A stretch of 64,000 nucleotides of DNA from Vigna angularis (taxonomy: Eukaryota; Streptophyta; Magnoliopsida; Fabales; Fabaceae): assembly GCF_016808095.1 (NCBI RefSeq), contig NC_068972.1, positions 22,560,289 through 22,624,288 of the forward strand, written 5' to 3'. Positions 30,062 to 44,708 of the stretch are shown one piece after another. A program made the position numbers and the translations under genes. The notes under the pieces are model-generated. The model was not told where the DNA came from and did not search any database. It worked only from the letters and a program-made list of their open reading frames with translations. Numbering within the stretch: position 1 is the stretch's first letter; each line of letters starts with the position of its first letter.

Positions 30062-30899
30062 TAGATACAGAGAGAGAGAGAGAAATTGATTGAGACAATT
30101 TTTTTTTATTTGATTACTTTATAATACTATTTTGGCAAGCAAGTTCTTTTTACACATAAATGGAGAACAATTTTTTTTTTTTTAAATTGGAACAAGTTGT
30201 TTAAAGTTATAAAAGTAAAAATATTGAATTCTATATTCTACATAAAGTACAATTCATGAAAAGGACGTTAATCTTCTTTGACGAAGAAGAAAAAAAAGAA
30301 ATTTAATGTGGTTGAAAAGGAATAATATTATGAAAATAATGTTACTAAAATAAATAATTTGCAGAGTAATTTTATTTTCAAAGGTGGAAAGTGTATGCAA
30401 AATAAGCAATGTTCCTCTTTTTTTCTTTATAATTTTTTTTATCCAAAATGTGACGTAGTACCTCATGCCTGTGATTTTTAAAACAAAATATTATCATTCA
30501 ACTGAGATATAATATAGTGATATGTATGGTCTAAGATACTAATAATTTTTGTTGCATTATTATCACAACCGTTACTTAAGTCAACGATTATAATGAAATG
30601 TTATAATAAAAATCAAGTGTGAATTAATTAAATGTTATATTAAAGTTTAAGACTTTAAGTGATACTCTAATACATTAATACGGATTAAACTGTCACATTC
30701 GAATTTGTCATCTGATTTTTAAACACTAATTGAATTATATATTTGTTGACATCTCTTGATTTTTAATTATAATGTAAATAATTTCAAAGTATTCAGAAAG
30801 TTAAAATTAAATTGAAGAATGAATATATTTATAGATGTTTTCATCGTATCTAATAGTTTTACATAGTTTAAGAGTCCAGACATAAAATAATTTAAATAT
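29285..30899. other. AT-rich, no gene recognised, one compound microsatellite
   Basis: No supported coding frame. (AT)n-(AG)n-(GATA)n-(AG)n microsatellite at 30009-30084. Confidence 0.5.
30009..30084. repeat. Compound microsatellite (AT)n(AG)n
   Basis: About 11 AT units, about 13 AG units, a short GATA run and further AG units. A likely length-polymorphic marker site. Confidence 0.95.
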
Positions 30900-31064
30900 T
30901 TTTTTTCACTTTTCATATTTTGAGACGTCTTTTAAGCACAATATCTCGGATGTATGATGATTGACACTATCAATGTCACTCGACGGACTTGGAATCAGAA
31001 TATTGACACCTACAGGGAGACAATAATGAGGTTCTAAGACGAATCATTGGTCTCTTAAGCTCTC

Positions 31065-32440
31065 TATAAGAATAGTTAGGCCTTATTTCTCAACACCAAG
31101 AGAGGGGGAAGGGGTATTGAATTGGTTCTTATTGAAAATATGTTCTTTTATTATCTTTTGGAAAATCTTTAGCGCTTTCTTGAACACACAAGACAATAAA
31201 GAATATAATGTTGTAAAAGAGTCAAGGGATAGAAAACAAACACAATGATTTTTATACTAGTTCGACCTTAATGCCTACATCCAGTCCTTTTCAATCAACC
31301 TGAGATTGAAAGACCTTTCATTATAAAGATTGAGTTATACAACAAGACTTACAAAGACCTCTCTCTCAATGTAATCTCCTCTCCAACTCCAAATCTAATA
31401 TAGGAACAAACCCAATACAGAAAGAACAACCCTCTTTTTGCAGAACCACTTTGAGACTCCTCTCAAAGTCACTAGAACCACACGTTCTCTTCCTGGCAAC
31501 ACACAACAGAGAAACTACAATCTATGGATTGTAAACACAATACTAATTTGGAAATAATACACCTCAGAGTGCGGATAATTGATTAGCCAATGAAAGTACA
31601 AAGCAATTCTTTAAGAATCCTTCATGTATGCAAAACTTTCGTTTCTTGATTCTTGGAGAAACAACACACCAGCAAAATCTTATCTCGACTATCTTATATC
31701 AGATATTAAAGATTGAATGCACAAAAGTTATCAATGCAGAGTGCTAAGCATCAATATATAGATTTCCTCATGTTTGACGCTTTTTAATTGATTACGAAAT
31801 TAATGTAATCGGTTAAGCATTTAACAGTGTTATATCAGGTTTACATCAAAACAAATTTAACTAATTACGCAATTTATGTAATCGATTACACACGTATTGT
31901 AAGTCAAAACAATTCAAAATATGACCGTTATGACAATTAAGACTTATCATGAAAACAATTTTCAATGTGTATCAGATTTAACCGATTAAGGAAACTGTGT
32001 AATCGGTTAAGTATTAAACTTAAGCAATTTTGAAAACTTTTTCTTCTGAAAACTCATCACTGCACTAAAAAAAATAGGTGTTAGCAAAGACACGAGTTTT
32101 AATTGATTATACATATAATGTAATCAGTTAAAACTTGTAGTTTGTCAAAGTTAAGAATTAGCTGATATCTGATGAACTTAATTGATTACATAAACGCTGT
32201 AATCGATTACTTGATACAGATATGCATAATAGTGCAAATATTTTTGACACTTAAAAACATTAATATGCATACTACTGATATAAACACATGTAAAATCACA
32301 TTAAGTATGCAAATCAAACAGTTCAAGCACTAACAAACATATAAATGTGCAAGAAACATTTAGAAACATTTCTGTTGATGTCATCATCAAAAACACACAA
32401 GGGATTGGGTTTGGCTTTCACATTGCTCCCCCTATCAACA
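31065..32440 (-). repeat. Solo LTR, SIRE-like, target duplication CTCTC
   Basis: 1376 bp bounded by CTCTC (31060-31064; 32441-32445). Plus-strand start TATAAGAATAG aligns to TGTTAAAATAG of the LTR at 17178, so the terminal TG has mutated to TA; the other end is CA. TATATA at about 31755-31760 and degenerate AATCGATTA/AATCGGTTAA motifs from 31783 to 32215 lie in the same relative order as in the other SIRE-like LTRs. Confidence 0.85.
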
Positions 32441-33094
32441 CTCTCCATTGGGGATGACCAGTGATTCTTCTTAGTCTTCGACTCAGGGTTTTATATTCCT
32501 ACCACACCCAATACTACTTTATGAAACCTTTATTAGTTACTTCTTTAATTTCAATATTTCTAATTTGACCCCTCATGAAATTAGAATATTGTTTATTGTC
32601 TCTACATAGTTAATATTTCATAACATATGTCTTTAACCATAAACTTATATTAATTAGAACACTTTAATATTTTAACTAATAAATATATATAATCCTTATA
32701 AATGTGATAAACTTTATGAGCTCAAAATTGTCTTTATATTTCTTGAGCGTATTTAAAAAATATCGTCCATTGATTAATTCACACATATAACCAAAACAAT
32801 TTCAATTGCATTAATCACAACGAAACCTGACAATGATCACTAATGCTGACAGAATCAAATGACATGGACCCATCATGAAATGTGTAATATGAAAATTAGG
32901 TGAAGGTGACATATGCACATCTATTTTCAATTGGTCCTTACTTTATCTCAATGAGATCAATATAATAACCCTTAAAGTGTAATATTTAAATAACAAAAAC
33001 CATATATATAAAAACAAAATATGTCTAAAATACAATGTATGGATACATAAAATGAAACATAGAACACAAAACACTTAAAAGTGACTAACTCCCA

Positions 33095-33933
33095 TTAAAC
33101 CAAAGATTCCTTAAGCAGTAAAATACCCATATAAGCAATATGCTTATGAAAAACCTTGGGTGGAAGTCCCTTATTAAGAGGATCTTCTATCAAGGAGTTT
33201 GTCCCTGAGTGTTCTATGAAAATTTGTCCACTTTCTACCCTTTCTTTAACAACTAGGAATTTGATGTCAATATGCTTTGACTTGCTCAAGCTCATATTGT
33301 TGTTAGAATATAATACAACCGATTTGTTGTCACAACATAACTTAAGTGATTTTTCAATTCCTTCAAAATGCCCAACCTTGTGATAAAATTCCTTAACCAT
33401 ATTCCTTGATTTGATGCCTCATAGCACGCTACAAATTCTCTAGCTATAGTGGATGAAGTCATAAGAGTTTTGTTTGGTACTACACTAAGAAATCGTATCA
33501 CCAACTAGCATGAAAATGTAACCTGAAGTGGATCTCAAAATATCTTAACATCTAGCAAAATCTGAGTCAGAATACCCAATGATCTTTAATTGATTTGACC
33601 TCTTATACGTGTGCATATAACTTATTGTTCTTTGTAATTAACGTATCACTCTTTTTTATGCTTTCCAATTATCCGTTTTTGGAATTCTTAAATATCTGCC
33701 TAATACCCTACATATGTATGTTATATCTGGTCACGTACGTACTTCGACATATATAAAACTCCCTACAATTGATGCATAGGGAATCTTCTGCATTTCCTAA
33801 ATTTCTAAATTTCTTTTTTGGGCATTGATTGAAACTAAACTTGTTTCTCATAGCAACTAAAGTATCCCTAGATTTATATTCCTGAAATCCAAAACTTGTA
33901 AACACCTTTTCGAGATAGCTCGTTTATGATAAT
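33095..33933 (-). pseudogene. Copia RNase H and end of reverse transcriptase, decayed
   Basis: KLCCDNKSVVLYSNNN, KSKHIDIKFLVVKERV and NSLIEDPLNKGLPPKVFHKH are the C-terminal RNase H signature of a copia pol. Further upstream, ASNQGIWLRNFI and, at 33708-33905, YKSRDTLVAMRNKFSFNQCP continue the chain. Multiple stops and frame changes. Interrupted at 33933 by the solo LTR. Confidence 0.88.
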
Positions 33934-36380
33934 TGTAACATCCCAAAAATATAGCTTAAAACTATATAATGGAGATAACATATAACAATATTATAGGACA
34001 GTTAGAAGATAAACAATATGAGTTCTAGATGCTCTAAAAGATTTAAATATTTAATACTTTACATTAAAACAGGTTCTAAGACAAAGTCTAATATTAAACA
34101 AAATGTTTCCAAAATTACAAGCTTAAACCGAACGGTTATACTGGACAATACTATCTTTTCTGACCGAACGATTCATACAAAAGATATTAATCCTACTGAC
34201 CGAACGATCCTAAATTAAACTTTCGGGTCCTTGTCTTCCAATGCTTCTTCCAGCGAATACTCTTCAGCCTCTGCTCACATCCACAAGATGATCATTGCAA
34301 GATAGAAGACGACCGAACGGGAAACATAAGACAAGACAAAAAAATTTAGGAGCTAGTGTAATTTAATTAATCATAACATTATAGACAATCATATTAAATA
34401 AAGCATTTAAACAATCATCATCCAGCATTTCAGGCAAAACCCGAACATATCATGCATGCAAAGACCGACCACTTGACTTGACCATCCGGATTGTATGAAT
34501 ATGTAGCTTGAGGCCGTTCTTGCACCTGGGTGGTGTAGTAACTGAAAACCCTTCAGCTGCCACCCGAGGTTAGTCCGTCATACCTCACCCAGATCCCCTC
34601 TGGACTAGGACCTCCTGTCATTCTCAACACATGACTTACCCATCTCTACTTGAGAACTGGTAATGATTAGAATTTCAGGATGAACTTCGTGAATTTCACT
34701 ATCCATATTCATACTTTACCAATTCAAAAACCATTCACCGAGACAATTCCTCCTTGGAATTTTCTTCCATACCAACTTGAAATAATACCAACATGCTTTC
34801 TTATCCATAATATATTTAAGTAAAATTAAACAAAAAGTAAAATAATCACCAACATCGAATACAACCAAACGGAAGAGCTTAACAACTCCTATGAACAAGA
34901 CCGAACGGAATACCGTTCCCTATAGATGAACATGACCGAACGGTCATTTAGAAAATGTGATATTCAACCATGAGCCGAACGTCTTTGAAGCTGAACACCA
35001 TTACAACAGGATTCTAAGGCTAAATAGAACATTAAAGACTTAGGCTGAACACTATTGGCTTAGGCCGAACACTATTGGCTTAGTCCAAACTCTATTGATA
35101 TAAAAATATATGAACAAGATTGAGTACTAAGGATAGACCGAGTGCTGGTAACGGACCGAGCATTACTAAGACAGTATATGACCGAGAGGTCAATAATAGT
35201 TAAAGCCTATGATAGACTGAATGTTGTTTTCAATCAAATGTTATGTCTAGACCAAATGTTATATTCACTTGAATATCAACATAGACCGATTGGTAGTTAA
35301 TTAAGGATCCACACAAGTAGAACTTAGTTAAGACCGAACACTCTGAACTTGTACAAAATGTATAAGTAGACTCAATCATTGAAGTTACTGAACCCAAATT
35401 ACAAACTAAGTACAATTATAAGACTGAGAGCTTAACTGAAATGAATACTTTTATCTAGGCTAATTTATGAATGAAAAAAATAGAAAACTATACTTAGACC
35501 GAGCACTATATACACTTATACCCAATATAGAACCGATCGGTCATTAACTGAAACTCTACCAAAGAAAAATTTAGTCAAGACCGGGCACATTGGGAAGAAA
35601 CCAAGCGGTCACGAATGACTCTTGACAACAAGTAAAATACTGAAGAATCATGATCAGACCCTATTCCTACCTAGTTCACGCCATTTATCAATCATCAACC
35701 CATACAGACAAACATACAGTAACACCAATATTTCATATTCATCAAATAATCAAACAAAGTATCATTCAACATACAACCATTCAAAACAGAGAATCATAAT
35801 TAAATTATACAAGTTTCCCTTACCTTTTTAACAGACCAGCTACTTAATCAACAACATAAATACGTCCACCAAACACCACTTTTCTAGAATGCCTAAAACC
35901 CACCAAATAATAAGGACAGATCAATTAAAAGACCAAAATGATCAGGATCTGTGAAGATGAAGTTGATGAACACATGCAACCAGAACTTGTGGCTTGTATG
36001 TGTCCGAAACCAGTTTTCTTAGAAAGAGAAGAAACTTACCAACTCAGAATCACAAATTAATCGGTGCAAAGTGAAATCCTTGACACCAGGAGTACTTAGG
36101 TGTTGCCTGATTGATGATCGGAAGAAGAAAAGATAAGAGTTTTGTAGAGAGAAGAAGAAAAGATTTAGAGAGAAGGAGGAGAAAATGAGATTTTCAGAAA
36201 GTTGGAGAAGAAATGGTGCATGCAGAGTGGAGCGTGATTTGAAATTTTTCTTTAAATACCACCGTCAAAACCGAACGGTCCACTCTGCTGCTCACACCTG
36301 TCTTTCACTTTCTGAAATTTCAAATTCCCTGCACCAACACCTGGCTTCCACTATCACTGCTGAATTTAAGGGTTCTGACA
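33934..36380 (-). repeat. Solo LTR, long-LTR gypsy type, target duplication ATAAT
   Basis: 2447 bp opening TGTAACATCCCAAAAATA and closing TTCTGACA, flanked by ATAAT (33929-33933; 36381-36385). It shares both ends, inverted, with the LTR at 45124-48464, so it belongs to the same superfamily in the opposite orientation; Tekay/Del chromovirus is the likely source, by LTR length. Repeats of ACCGAACGGTC and degenerate ACCGAGC/ACCGAACAC occur throughout, and a triplicated GGCCGAACACTATTGGCTTA unit lies at about 35040-35100. Confidence 0.85.
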
Positions 36381-36385
36381 ATAAT

Positions 36386-36681
36386 CCTATAATACCCAAG
36401 CTTGATCTCAATGTATATGAATTTCTAATACAAAAGAGGTGTCACCAAGATCTTTCGTGCAACATGTCTATATTGTTAATGGCAAGTAGTATGTCATCAA
36501 CATACAAGACTAGGAAAAAGTACTTTCTCCCACTGAATTTTTGGTACATAAAATCATCAACAACATTCATTTCTAAACCAAATGAGAGAATCACTTGATG
36601 AAATTGTGGTACCATTGACGAGATGCTTGTTTTAACCTATAAATGGATTTTTCCAATTTACAAACCTTATTTTTTGGGTCT
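36386..36681 (-). pseudogene. Copia reverse transcriptase fragment around the catalytic box
   Basis: Minus-strand reading gives the region coding for LVLYVDD-like sequence (near 36495-36515) and, toward the hAT insertion, KVCKLEKSI preceding the conserved YGLKQ block. Decayed. Confidence 0.75.
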
Positions 36682-36689
36682 CCTAACAC

Positions 36690-37379
36690 TAGAGCTGTCA
36701 AAACGAGTAATCCAGCTCAACCCGGCCCAGCCCACCATAGGTTGGTCATTTAGTTAGTCAACCCAACCTGGCTCACTTACCAGCGAGCTGAAAAAATTCG
36801 AACCCAGTCCGACCCATCACGGGTTGGTAGGTTAAATGGGTTGACTCACTAACTCATTTAATTAATTTTTTTTAAAATAAAAAAATTACGATTTTTTTAA
36901 TTCAAATCTAAATAAACGTCACACTAAAATGATGTTAAACTCCAAAGACAATTCAAAATAAATAAAAAATGTATCATACAATCCAAGCGTAATCCGAAAA
37001 CATGTACGAAAAGCGAACAAATATGTTTTTAATATTGATAATTTTTGTATCACTTGTCCATTTATAATATTAGAATTTTGAATAGAAAAATCTATAATAT
37101 TTTTCTCTCTTGAAACATCTTCTTTATCACCATCTATAATATAATAAAAAAAATGCTAACTAATAATATTGAAACACAAAATAATAAATAATTAAATTAA
37201 ATTAGGTGGATTGGTGAGCCAACCCGACTCACCACAGGTTCAACTTGGTGAGCCGGGTTCTAAGTGAGTCGGGTTGAAAACTAACCCGCATAACAAATTA
37301 CATTTTTTCAAACCCAATCCGGCTCAAACCCGTGGTGAACCGGGTTAGCTCGCGGGTTACAACCTATTTTGACAGCACT
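36690..37379. mobile_element. hAT-like non-autonomous element, 690 bp
   Basis: Ends TAGAGCTGTCAAAA / AGTGCTGTCAAAA (inverted) and an 8 bp duplication CCTAACAC/CTTAACAC with one mismatch. Subterminal regions rich in AACCCGG/CCGGGTT units (for example GAGCCGGGTT, CAACCCGGCCCAGCCC), a widespread plant hAT pattern. No transposase. Inserted in the copia reverse transcriptase. Confidence 0.85.
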
Positions 37380-37387
37380 CTTAACAC

Positions 37388-38400
37388 AAAGTTTTCTTAT
37401 TGCACCATATAAATCGTCTATTGTCATTGAAAAATGTCGTCTTGACATCCATTTGATGAAGCTCCAAGTCATAATGTGAAACAAGAGTCATGATTGTTCT
37501 ATAAAAGTCTTTTGATGAAACTAGAGAGAAAATTTCTTTATAAAATCAATCTCTTCCTTTTGAGTATAACCTTTCACCACAAGAGGAGCCTTATAACTCT
37601 CCACATTACCTTTGAAATCTCTTTTGTTCTTAAATATCCATTTACAACCAATGGGTTTCACATCTTTCGATATTGAGACTTATACTTCTTTCGGTATGGA
37701 CTTATACTTCTTTCGGTATTGTCTTGCATCTTATTGTCTTGCATGGACTTATACTTCTTTCGGTATTAAGACAAGTTCTCAAACCTTATTGTCTTGCATG
37801 GACTTATACTCCTCATTCATTGCTTCAATTCATTTTTCTAAATTAAGATCTTGCATAGCTTGATGGAAGGTGACTAGGTCATCTTCCATCATACCATTAT
37901 TTTCTCGTTTTGTTGGAGAAATATCATATAATCATATCGAATAACACTTCTTCATTCTTTCATGAATCTCCCCAAAGATACTAGCTCATCAAAAGCAATT
38001 GTATGAATCGAATTAGGAATTGCCACCGATTCTTCCTTGAAGACAAAGTCACTAACTTTATTCTTTCCTTCAAAGTCAATATCCTAAAGAATGTGGTAAT
38101 TCTCGTCTAAAAAAATGTTTTTAATTTGGATAGCCCTTAGATATCTCACAATAACCAATAAAGTAGTTGTTTATGGTTCAAGAGTCCAATTTCTTTTTAT
38201 TTGGCTTATAAGACCTTGTTTTAGTTGGACATCCACACACGAAAGTGTTTTAGACTAGGCTTTCGCCCAATCCAAAGCTCACAATGTGTTGTGGTAGCTA
38301 CGTACTTTGGTTGGCACTTTATTTAAAATGTAAGTTGTAATCTTTAGTGCTCTTCCTAGAATGAGTCTGACAAGGTGGAATGATAAATCATATTCCTTAC
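37388..38400 (-). pseudogene. Copia reverse transcriptase N-part and integrase C-part, decayed
   Basis: Minus strand: integrase-side LGRALKITTYILNKVPTK and RKPSLKHFRVW (38230-38400), then FLDEN/acidic linker remnants. The reverse transcriptase entry CKWIFKNKRDFKGN and YKAPLVVKGYTQKEGID is near 37560-37650. A 21 bp unit CTTATACTTCTTTCGGTATT is repeated three times at 37680-37770, an internal duplication foreign to copia pol. Confidence 0.8.
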
Positions 38401-39804
38401 CCATTTTTAAATCAGATTGTAAAATAAGTTTTATAAAGATTTCAGAAACAATATTAAAACTTATTTAAAATTTAAGAAAACTAAATATGTAATGAACAAT
38501 ATTTGAATTGAAAAGGGAAATAGAGAAAAAACATAAAGATTTATATTTTCATCTTATCATGATAGCTATATTTAATTGTCTAACCACACATATTAGTTTA
38601 ATTCACTATATTTTTAAGTTTTACGAGAAGCAAATTTAGAAAATAAGAAAACATAATATATTCATCAAGAACTTATACCTTATAAGTTTTTATACCATTA
38701 CTTGTGAAACTTTATCATAAATAGCATCTTGACAACCTTGTTAACCTTGTTAGGGATATCCAAAAATATGTGGGATAATATAAGATATTCACATTGAATC
38801 AATTATTTCCATAAATATAGTCTATTTTTCAATCAATTTCTAGAAATGTTGCATGAATTTTGATATCGTAATCCCATAAAATTTGCAACAATTTATTATA
38901 GAAATTACTTTATGATGAGAAAAACTCTATAAATTTCATAGGTGTTAGTGCTTTAGGTCATCAAATATGCTCTCTTCTACAGTATACAATACCATCAGAG
39001 ATTGTTAAAGTGAAGGTTTGAAACTGAAAAACATATTAAAGGATTCTCTAGTGGGAATTACGGGAGATTAGTCCTTAGTTTTTTTTTTTTCTTTTGCTTT
39101 AGTTTTATCATTTAGTACAGAGCAATGTTTAATGTTTTTGTCTTTTTTTTTTAATTTCTCATAATTATCCTTTTTGGATTTTTCTTATTTTTGTTTTTCT
39201 TTGTATTTAATGTTGAAACTGACATTATTAGTGTTAGAGGTATTACCATGAGTGAAGTGGCATTAACCCTTGTTGTGCATTACTCTATATAATAAAATTT
39301 ATAAACAGTTTAATATTTTTGTTTTCACCTATAAGAATGAATATCAATATTGTATAAAGCTCGTTAAAAATAGCTCGTTTTTCTCTCTCTTCCTTATGCT
39401 GAATTCTCTCTCTTGCCTCTTCCAACATTATTTCCCTCCATTTGAAATTTTCATTTGGATCTCTTTCATTTGCTATCTTTACTTGCGCCTTCAACAAGTA
39501 TGTACATATTCTTTGTTTTCTTTGTGGATCTCTGTTGAGGCAGGACATATATAAATGATGGTTATGCCATATATAAATTATGGGTTTTCTTGTGTTGTCC
39601 TAAATGACTAATCATCAAACACTAAATGACATGTTTTATGTTGTTTTGGAAATTATATGTTGTCATTCATGATGTTTCCAAATTTCTATATTCAATATAG
39701 GGTTTATAACTTAATATAAACTTTGAAAAACAACGACAAAAATTATATATAATTAACAAACAAATAAAATCAATAGTCATTAATTACTAAATCTAATTTA
39801 TTAT
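38401..39804. other. AT-rich, no gene recognised
   Basis: No motif-bearing frame on either strand. Short frames at 39270-39554 overlap on both strands and look random. Confidence 0.45.
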
Positions 39805-40740
39805 CACTAGTGCAGAAATCACATTTTATGACAGGTAAAAATGACCTATTATGACGGATGGACTGAGGACATAGTGTTGTGTGTTATATTATGTCTGTGC
39901 ATTTTATGACATAGAAGAAAATTACATCATAATTTTAACGTACATACTATGACGTAATTTCTGTCACCAGTCATAATACGTCCAGTTTATTATGACAAAT
40001 TTTTATTTATCAGTCATAATACAAAGAAAAATAGTTTGACTCGTAAATGAGTTTACCTATTATAATATGTGGTGTTTTATGAAGTAGATATTTTTACCAA
40101 TTATAATATTTTAAATGTATTATGATGAACAATATTTCACCTATCATAATATATGGTTTTTAGAATCAACCTATTATGAAGTACATTGTCATGTACGTCA
40201 TAAAAAATTGTTCTTTTTAAAAATAATTCATTTAGAGAATTAGGGTTTGTCGACATTGAGAAAGACTACGACACTTAGAGATAGCGGGACTAAAATTGTA
40301 GAGGGAGATGAGAAAATCAGATTTAGAGAGATATTATGACTGATATTTCAAAACCACTCATAATACATTACCAAATATTTTCACCCTTCTCGTTTACTAT
40401 AACAACGGTCCAAAACTACGTCATAATATGTTTTTAACTTATTTACAAGTTTGCCACCACGTTTCATATCATGACTGATGTCTATAACTCCGTCATAATA
40501 TGTTTTGAAATTATTAACAAGTTTGTCATCGCGGTGCGTATTATGACGGGTTTGCAAAACTCCATCATAATATGTATTACGTTTATTACAATTCTACTAC
40601 TAGTCATCATATTAAGATTGGTGGTTTTTCCTCGTCATAATAAGTTATCATTGAATGTATTTTTTCCAGTATTTATTTTATTTTTCATATTGATGACAAT
40701 ATCGTCTTTAGATTATGACGGTTACAAACTGAATCATTGT
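39805..40740. mobile_element. CACTA-like terminal region with TTATGACG repeats
   Basis: Begins CACTAGTGCAGAAATC, a typical CACTA terminus, followed by roughly twenty direct and inverted copies of TATGACG/CGTCATA-type words up to about 40730, the usual subterminal repeat pattern of En/Spm elements. No matching opposite end and no transposase were found, so it is probably a truncated end. Confidence 0.6.
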
Positions 40741-41721
40741 GTAATTTTAATGATAAATTTTATCAAGCATAAAACTAATTCAATTACAACAATAACTCTA
40801 ACGGGTTTCAAAAACCATTTTTAAAAACTTTTATTACTCATTATCAAAAGGCTTGTATACAATAGTGAAATGTCATTCTATTAACAACATAAGAAAAATA
40901 TATATCAATTTCAAAACTAAAGATGGCGTCAAATTCATTCAACATGACCTTTTCGAGTATAATTACAATTTTCTCAAATTAATTATCATATTGATTAATA
41001 ATATGAGTTTTAATAATTAAACTTGATAGAAAAATTCAAAATAAAGATAAACTTTTTACAATTTAGATACATGAATGGTTTGTGTTTGAATAAGGGAAAA
41101 TATGATAAATTTGGATTTTTACCAAAAACTTACATTATCAATAACCGATTCAAGGGACGAAAACAAATTTATTTTATTTAATTATATTATACTAAATAAT
41201 TTTCAGTATAGACATCATTGATAATTATTAATTATATAAATCCAAGACTATACTCATGCATGGTTATGCTCCTTGCATAAGAGACCACTTACTTATTTTA
41301 AACAAATAGTTGACACACAGGTCTTTTATTTACGTATATTATGACATTGACCTACATAATGTATTATATTCTAACATCATATTTTGTTATTTTAGTTTTT
41401 ACTCTAGATATAACATATTGAGTAATAGACCAAATGCAAGATTATATAACCACACATGGATGCATCTAAAGATATTTAAATTGTATTGTCTATTCCTTTT
41501 TGTATTTTCATTAGTTCATCTAATCTTATTTATCTTGAGTGTAATAAACAAACCAAGAGATATGGGTGAGTCTATTATATGATACATTATATTATTAGCG
41601 TTGTCTAATTGATAGAGGTTAGGATGAGACAATATGATATAGCTCAAATACAATATATATTACTTAAGGACTTTTGCTAACTTGAATTGGTATATATATG
41701 TTGAAATGTTTAAATGATACA
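40741..41721. other. AT-rich; first copy of a local duplication to about 41060
   Basis: 40640-41060 is a diverged direct repeat of 42990-43400. 41060-41721 holds nothing recognisable. Confidence 0.45.
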
Positions 41722-42580
41722 CACTAGTATAAAAATAGCGTATAATGTCACGCATTTAACATCTAACCACTGAATAACCAACGTTAAAAATGATCAGTGA
41801 AATTTTTGTAAATAAATGCAATTATTAAACGTCGTTTAGAATTATAATTCGACATAAAATGATATAAAACGTTGAATGCCCCAGCGTTAGACGTCAAAAG
41901 GTTTGTGAATTCAATAAAAATTGAGCGGAAGATTGAAAATAGACCATTTTCTCTTCTCAAACTTTTCTCGAACGAAGTTTGATGACCATCACATGTAATC
42001 TTTCTTTCATTTGATACAAATGCATTTTATTTATGATTTTCGTTTGTTTTGACCGATTATTTTCGTGCTTTTGTTCTTCACAGGTGTATTCTGCTTTCTC
42101 TGTCACCGGTGACGACACTTTATTCCGACAAACCCACCTTTTGAAGGTTATTTTTCGTTTTCGTTTTGAAGAACTTATTTGTTGAACTTGTTTGTTGTTG
42201 TTTGGTTGAAATTGTTTGTTGTTGTTGTTTGATTGAACTTCTTTATTGTTGGTTATTGTTGTTTGTTGTTGATACTACATTCATAGTTCTTGCTTTATAA
42301 AATACCAAAAACTGAAATTTGTTGTTTTTCTGCTTTTTGAGATCACGTAGAGTTGTAAAAAAGATCACAATTAATTAAAAAGACAAAAAAAATTGATTAA
42401 TATCGTATATTAACAAAATTCGACGTTAAGTTAACGGCGTATATTTACAAAATTCGACGTAATTTGATGTCGAATTTAAAAAATTCAACGTCAATTTAAC
42501 GTTTCCTAATATAACGCCGTTCGCGAATTAGTCGTTAAAAGCTCAAAATATTCGACGATATATGCGATTTTTGTACTACT
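41722..42580. mobile_element. CACTA-type miniature element, about 860 bp
   Basis: Left end CACTAGTATAAAAATAGCG and right end, inverted, AGTAGTACAAAAATCGC are imperfect terminal repeats. Subterminal AACGTCG/CGACGTTA words cluster at both sides (41745-41900; 42420-42560). Interior 41930-42300 resembles a gene leader with CT-rich tracts and GTTGTTGTTT repeats. The right terminus is mutated and the 3 bp duplication is not visible. Confidence 0.6.
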
Positions 42581-42989
42581 AATAGGCTTAAAAGCATTAG
42601 ATTATGTTAGAACGACATGAATAAATTGTTTTGTTAATATTTATAATACTTTAAACTAGACGACAGGATATATAATATTAGGTTTTGATAGGACTTTTAC
42701 TTTTATTTTTTAACATTGTCTAAATTTTCGTTATTTTAAAACTTCAATAACAATTGTTTTCAAATTTATTATGCATTTAAATATGTTTTATAGACATTAT
42801 TAATCTATTTAAAATGTGAAAAAATTGTTACTGATTGTGCCTATCTATTTGATGAAATTATTTACATGTTTGTGTATTTATGACAAAAACCAAGCAGCAT
42901 TTTAAAAAAATCAACAAACAACTATGGTTTTTTCATCAATTGTCGTCATATTTGAAAAAAGAAAACAACTAGGATTCTGGCTGACCGTC

Positions 42990-43400
42990 ATTAATCACTA
43001 AATGTAATTTTTTTTTCTTTATTTTTCATATCGACGATGGTTTTATAAACGGCCGTTGTTGAGTTATGACAACAACTACAATTAAACTATCGTTAAATTG
43101 TTTAATTTTAACAATAGATTTTACCTGTCATATATTAATTCAATTACATCGATAACTCTATTAACAATTATTCAAAAACCATTTTCATAAACCTTTATTC
43201 AAAAAGGCTTATGTACAATAGCGAGACGTCATTCTATTAGAAACGTAAGTTTTTATTTCAAAACTAAAGATGGTACAAAATTCACTTAACATGACTTTTC
43301 TATCGTCATTGTAATATATAATATTAGTTTTAATAGTTAAACTAGACGACAATACTCAAAATTAAGACAAACTATGAACTAATTTAGTGATAGACATTTC
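42990..43400. repeat. Second copy of a diverged 0.4 kb direct repeat
   Basis: Shares with 40640-41060 the blocks TTATTTTTCATAT-GA, CAATTACA-CGATAACTCT, CAAAAACCATTTT, AAAAGGCTTRTGTACAATAG and TTTCAAAACTAAAGATGG, in the same order. Likely two copies of a transposon end. Confidence 0.6.

Positions 43401-44708
<1,308 letters not shown>

Larger units (their letters stand above)
30900..38400 (-). mobile_element. Decayed copia element carrying three nested insertions
   Basis: Minus-strand order from right to left is integrase C-terminal region (37850-38400), reverse transcriptase (36386-37850, interrupted), RNase H (33095-33933) and an LTR-like region (about 30900-33040) with TATAAAACCC near 32485. 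Inserted are a SIRE-like solo LTR (31065-32440), a long-LTR gypsy solo LTR (33934-36380) and a hAT-like element (36690-37379). Each has its own target duplication, and coding motifs resume on the far side. Outer limits are approximate. Confidence 0.75.
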
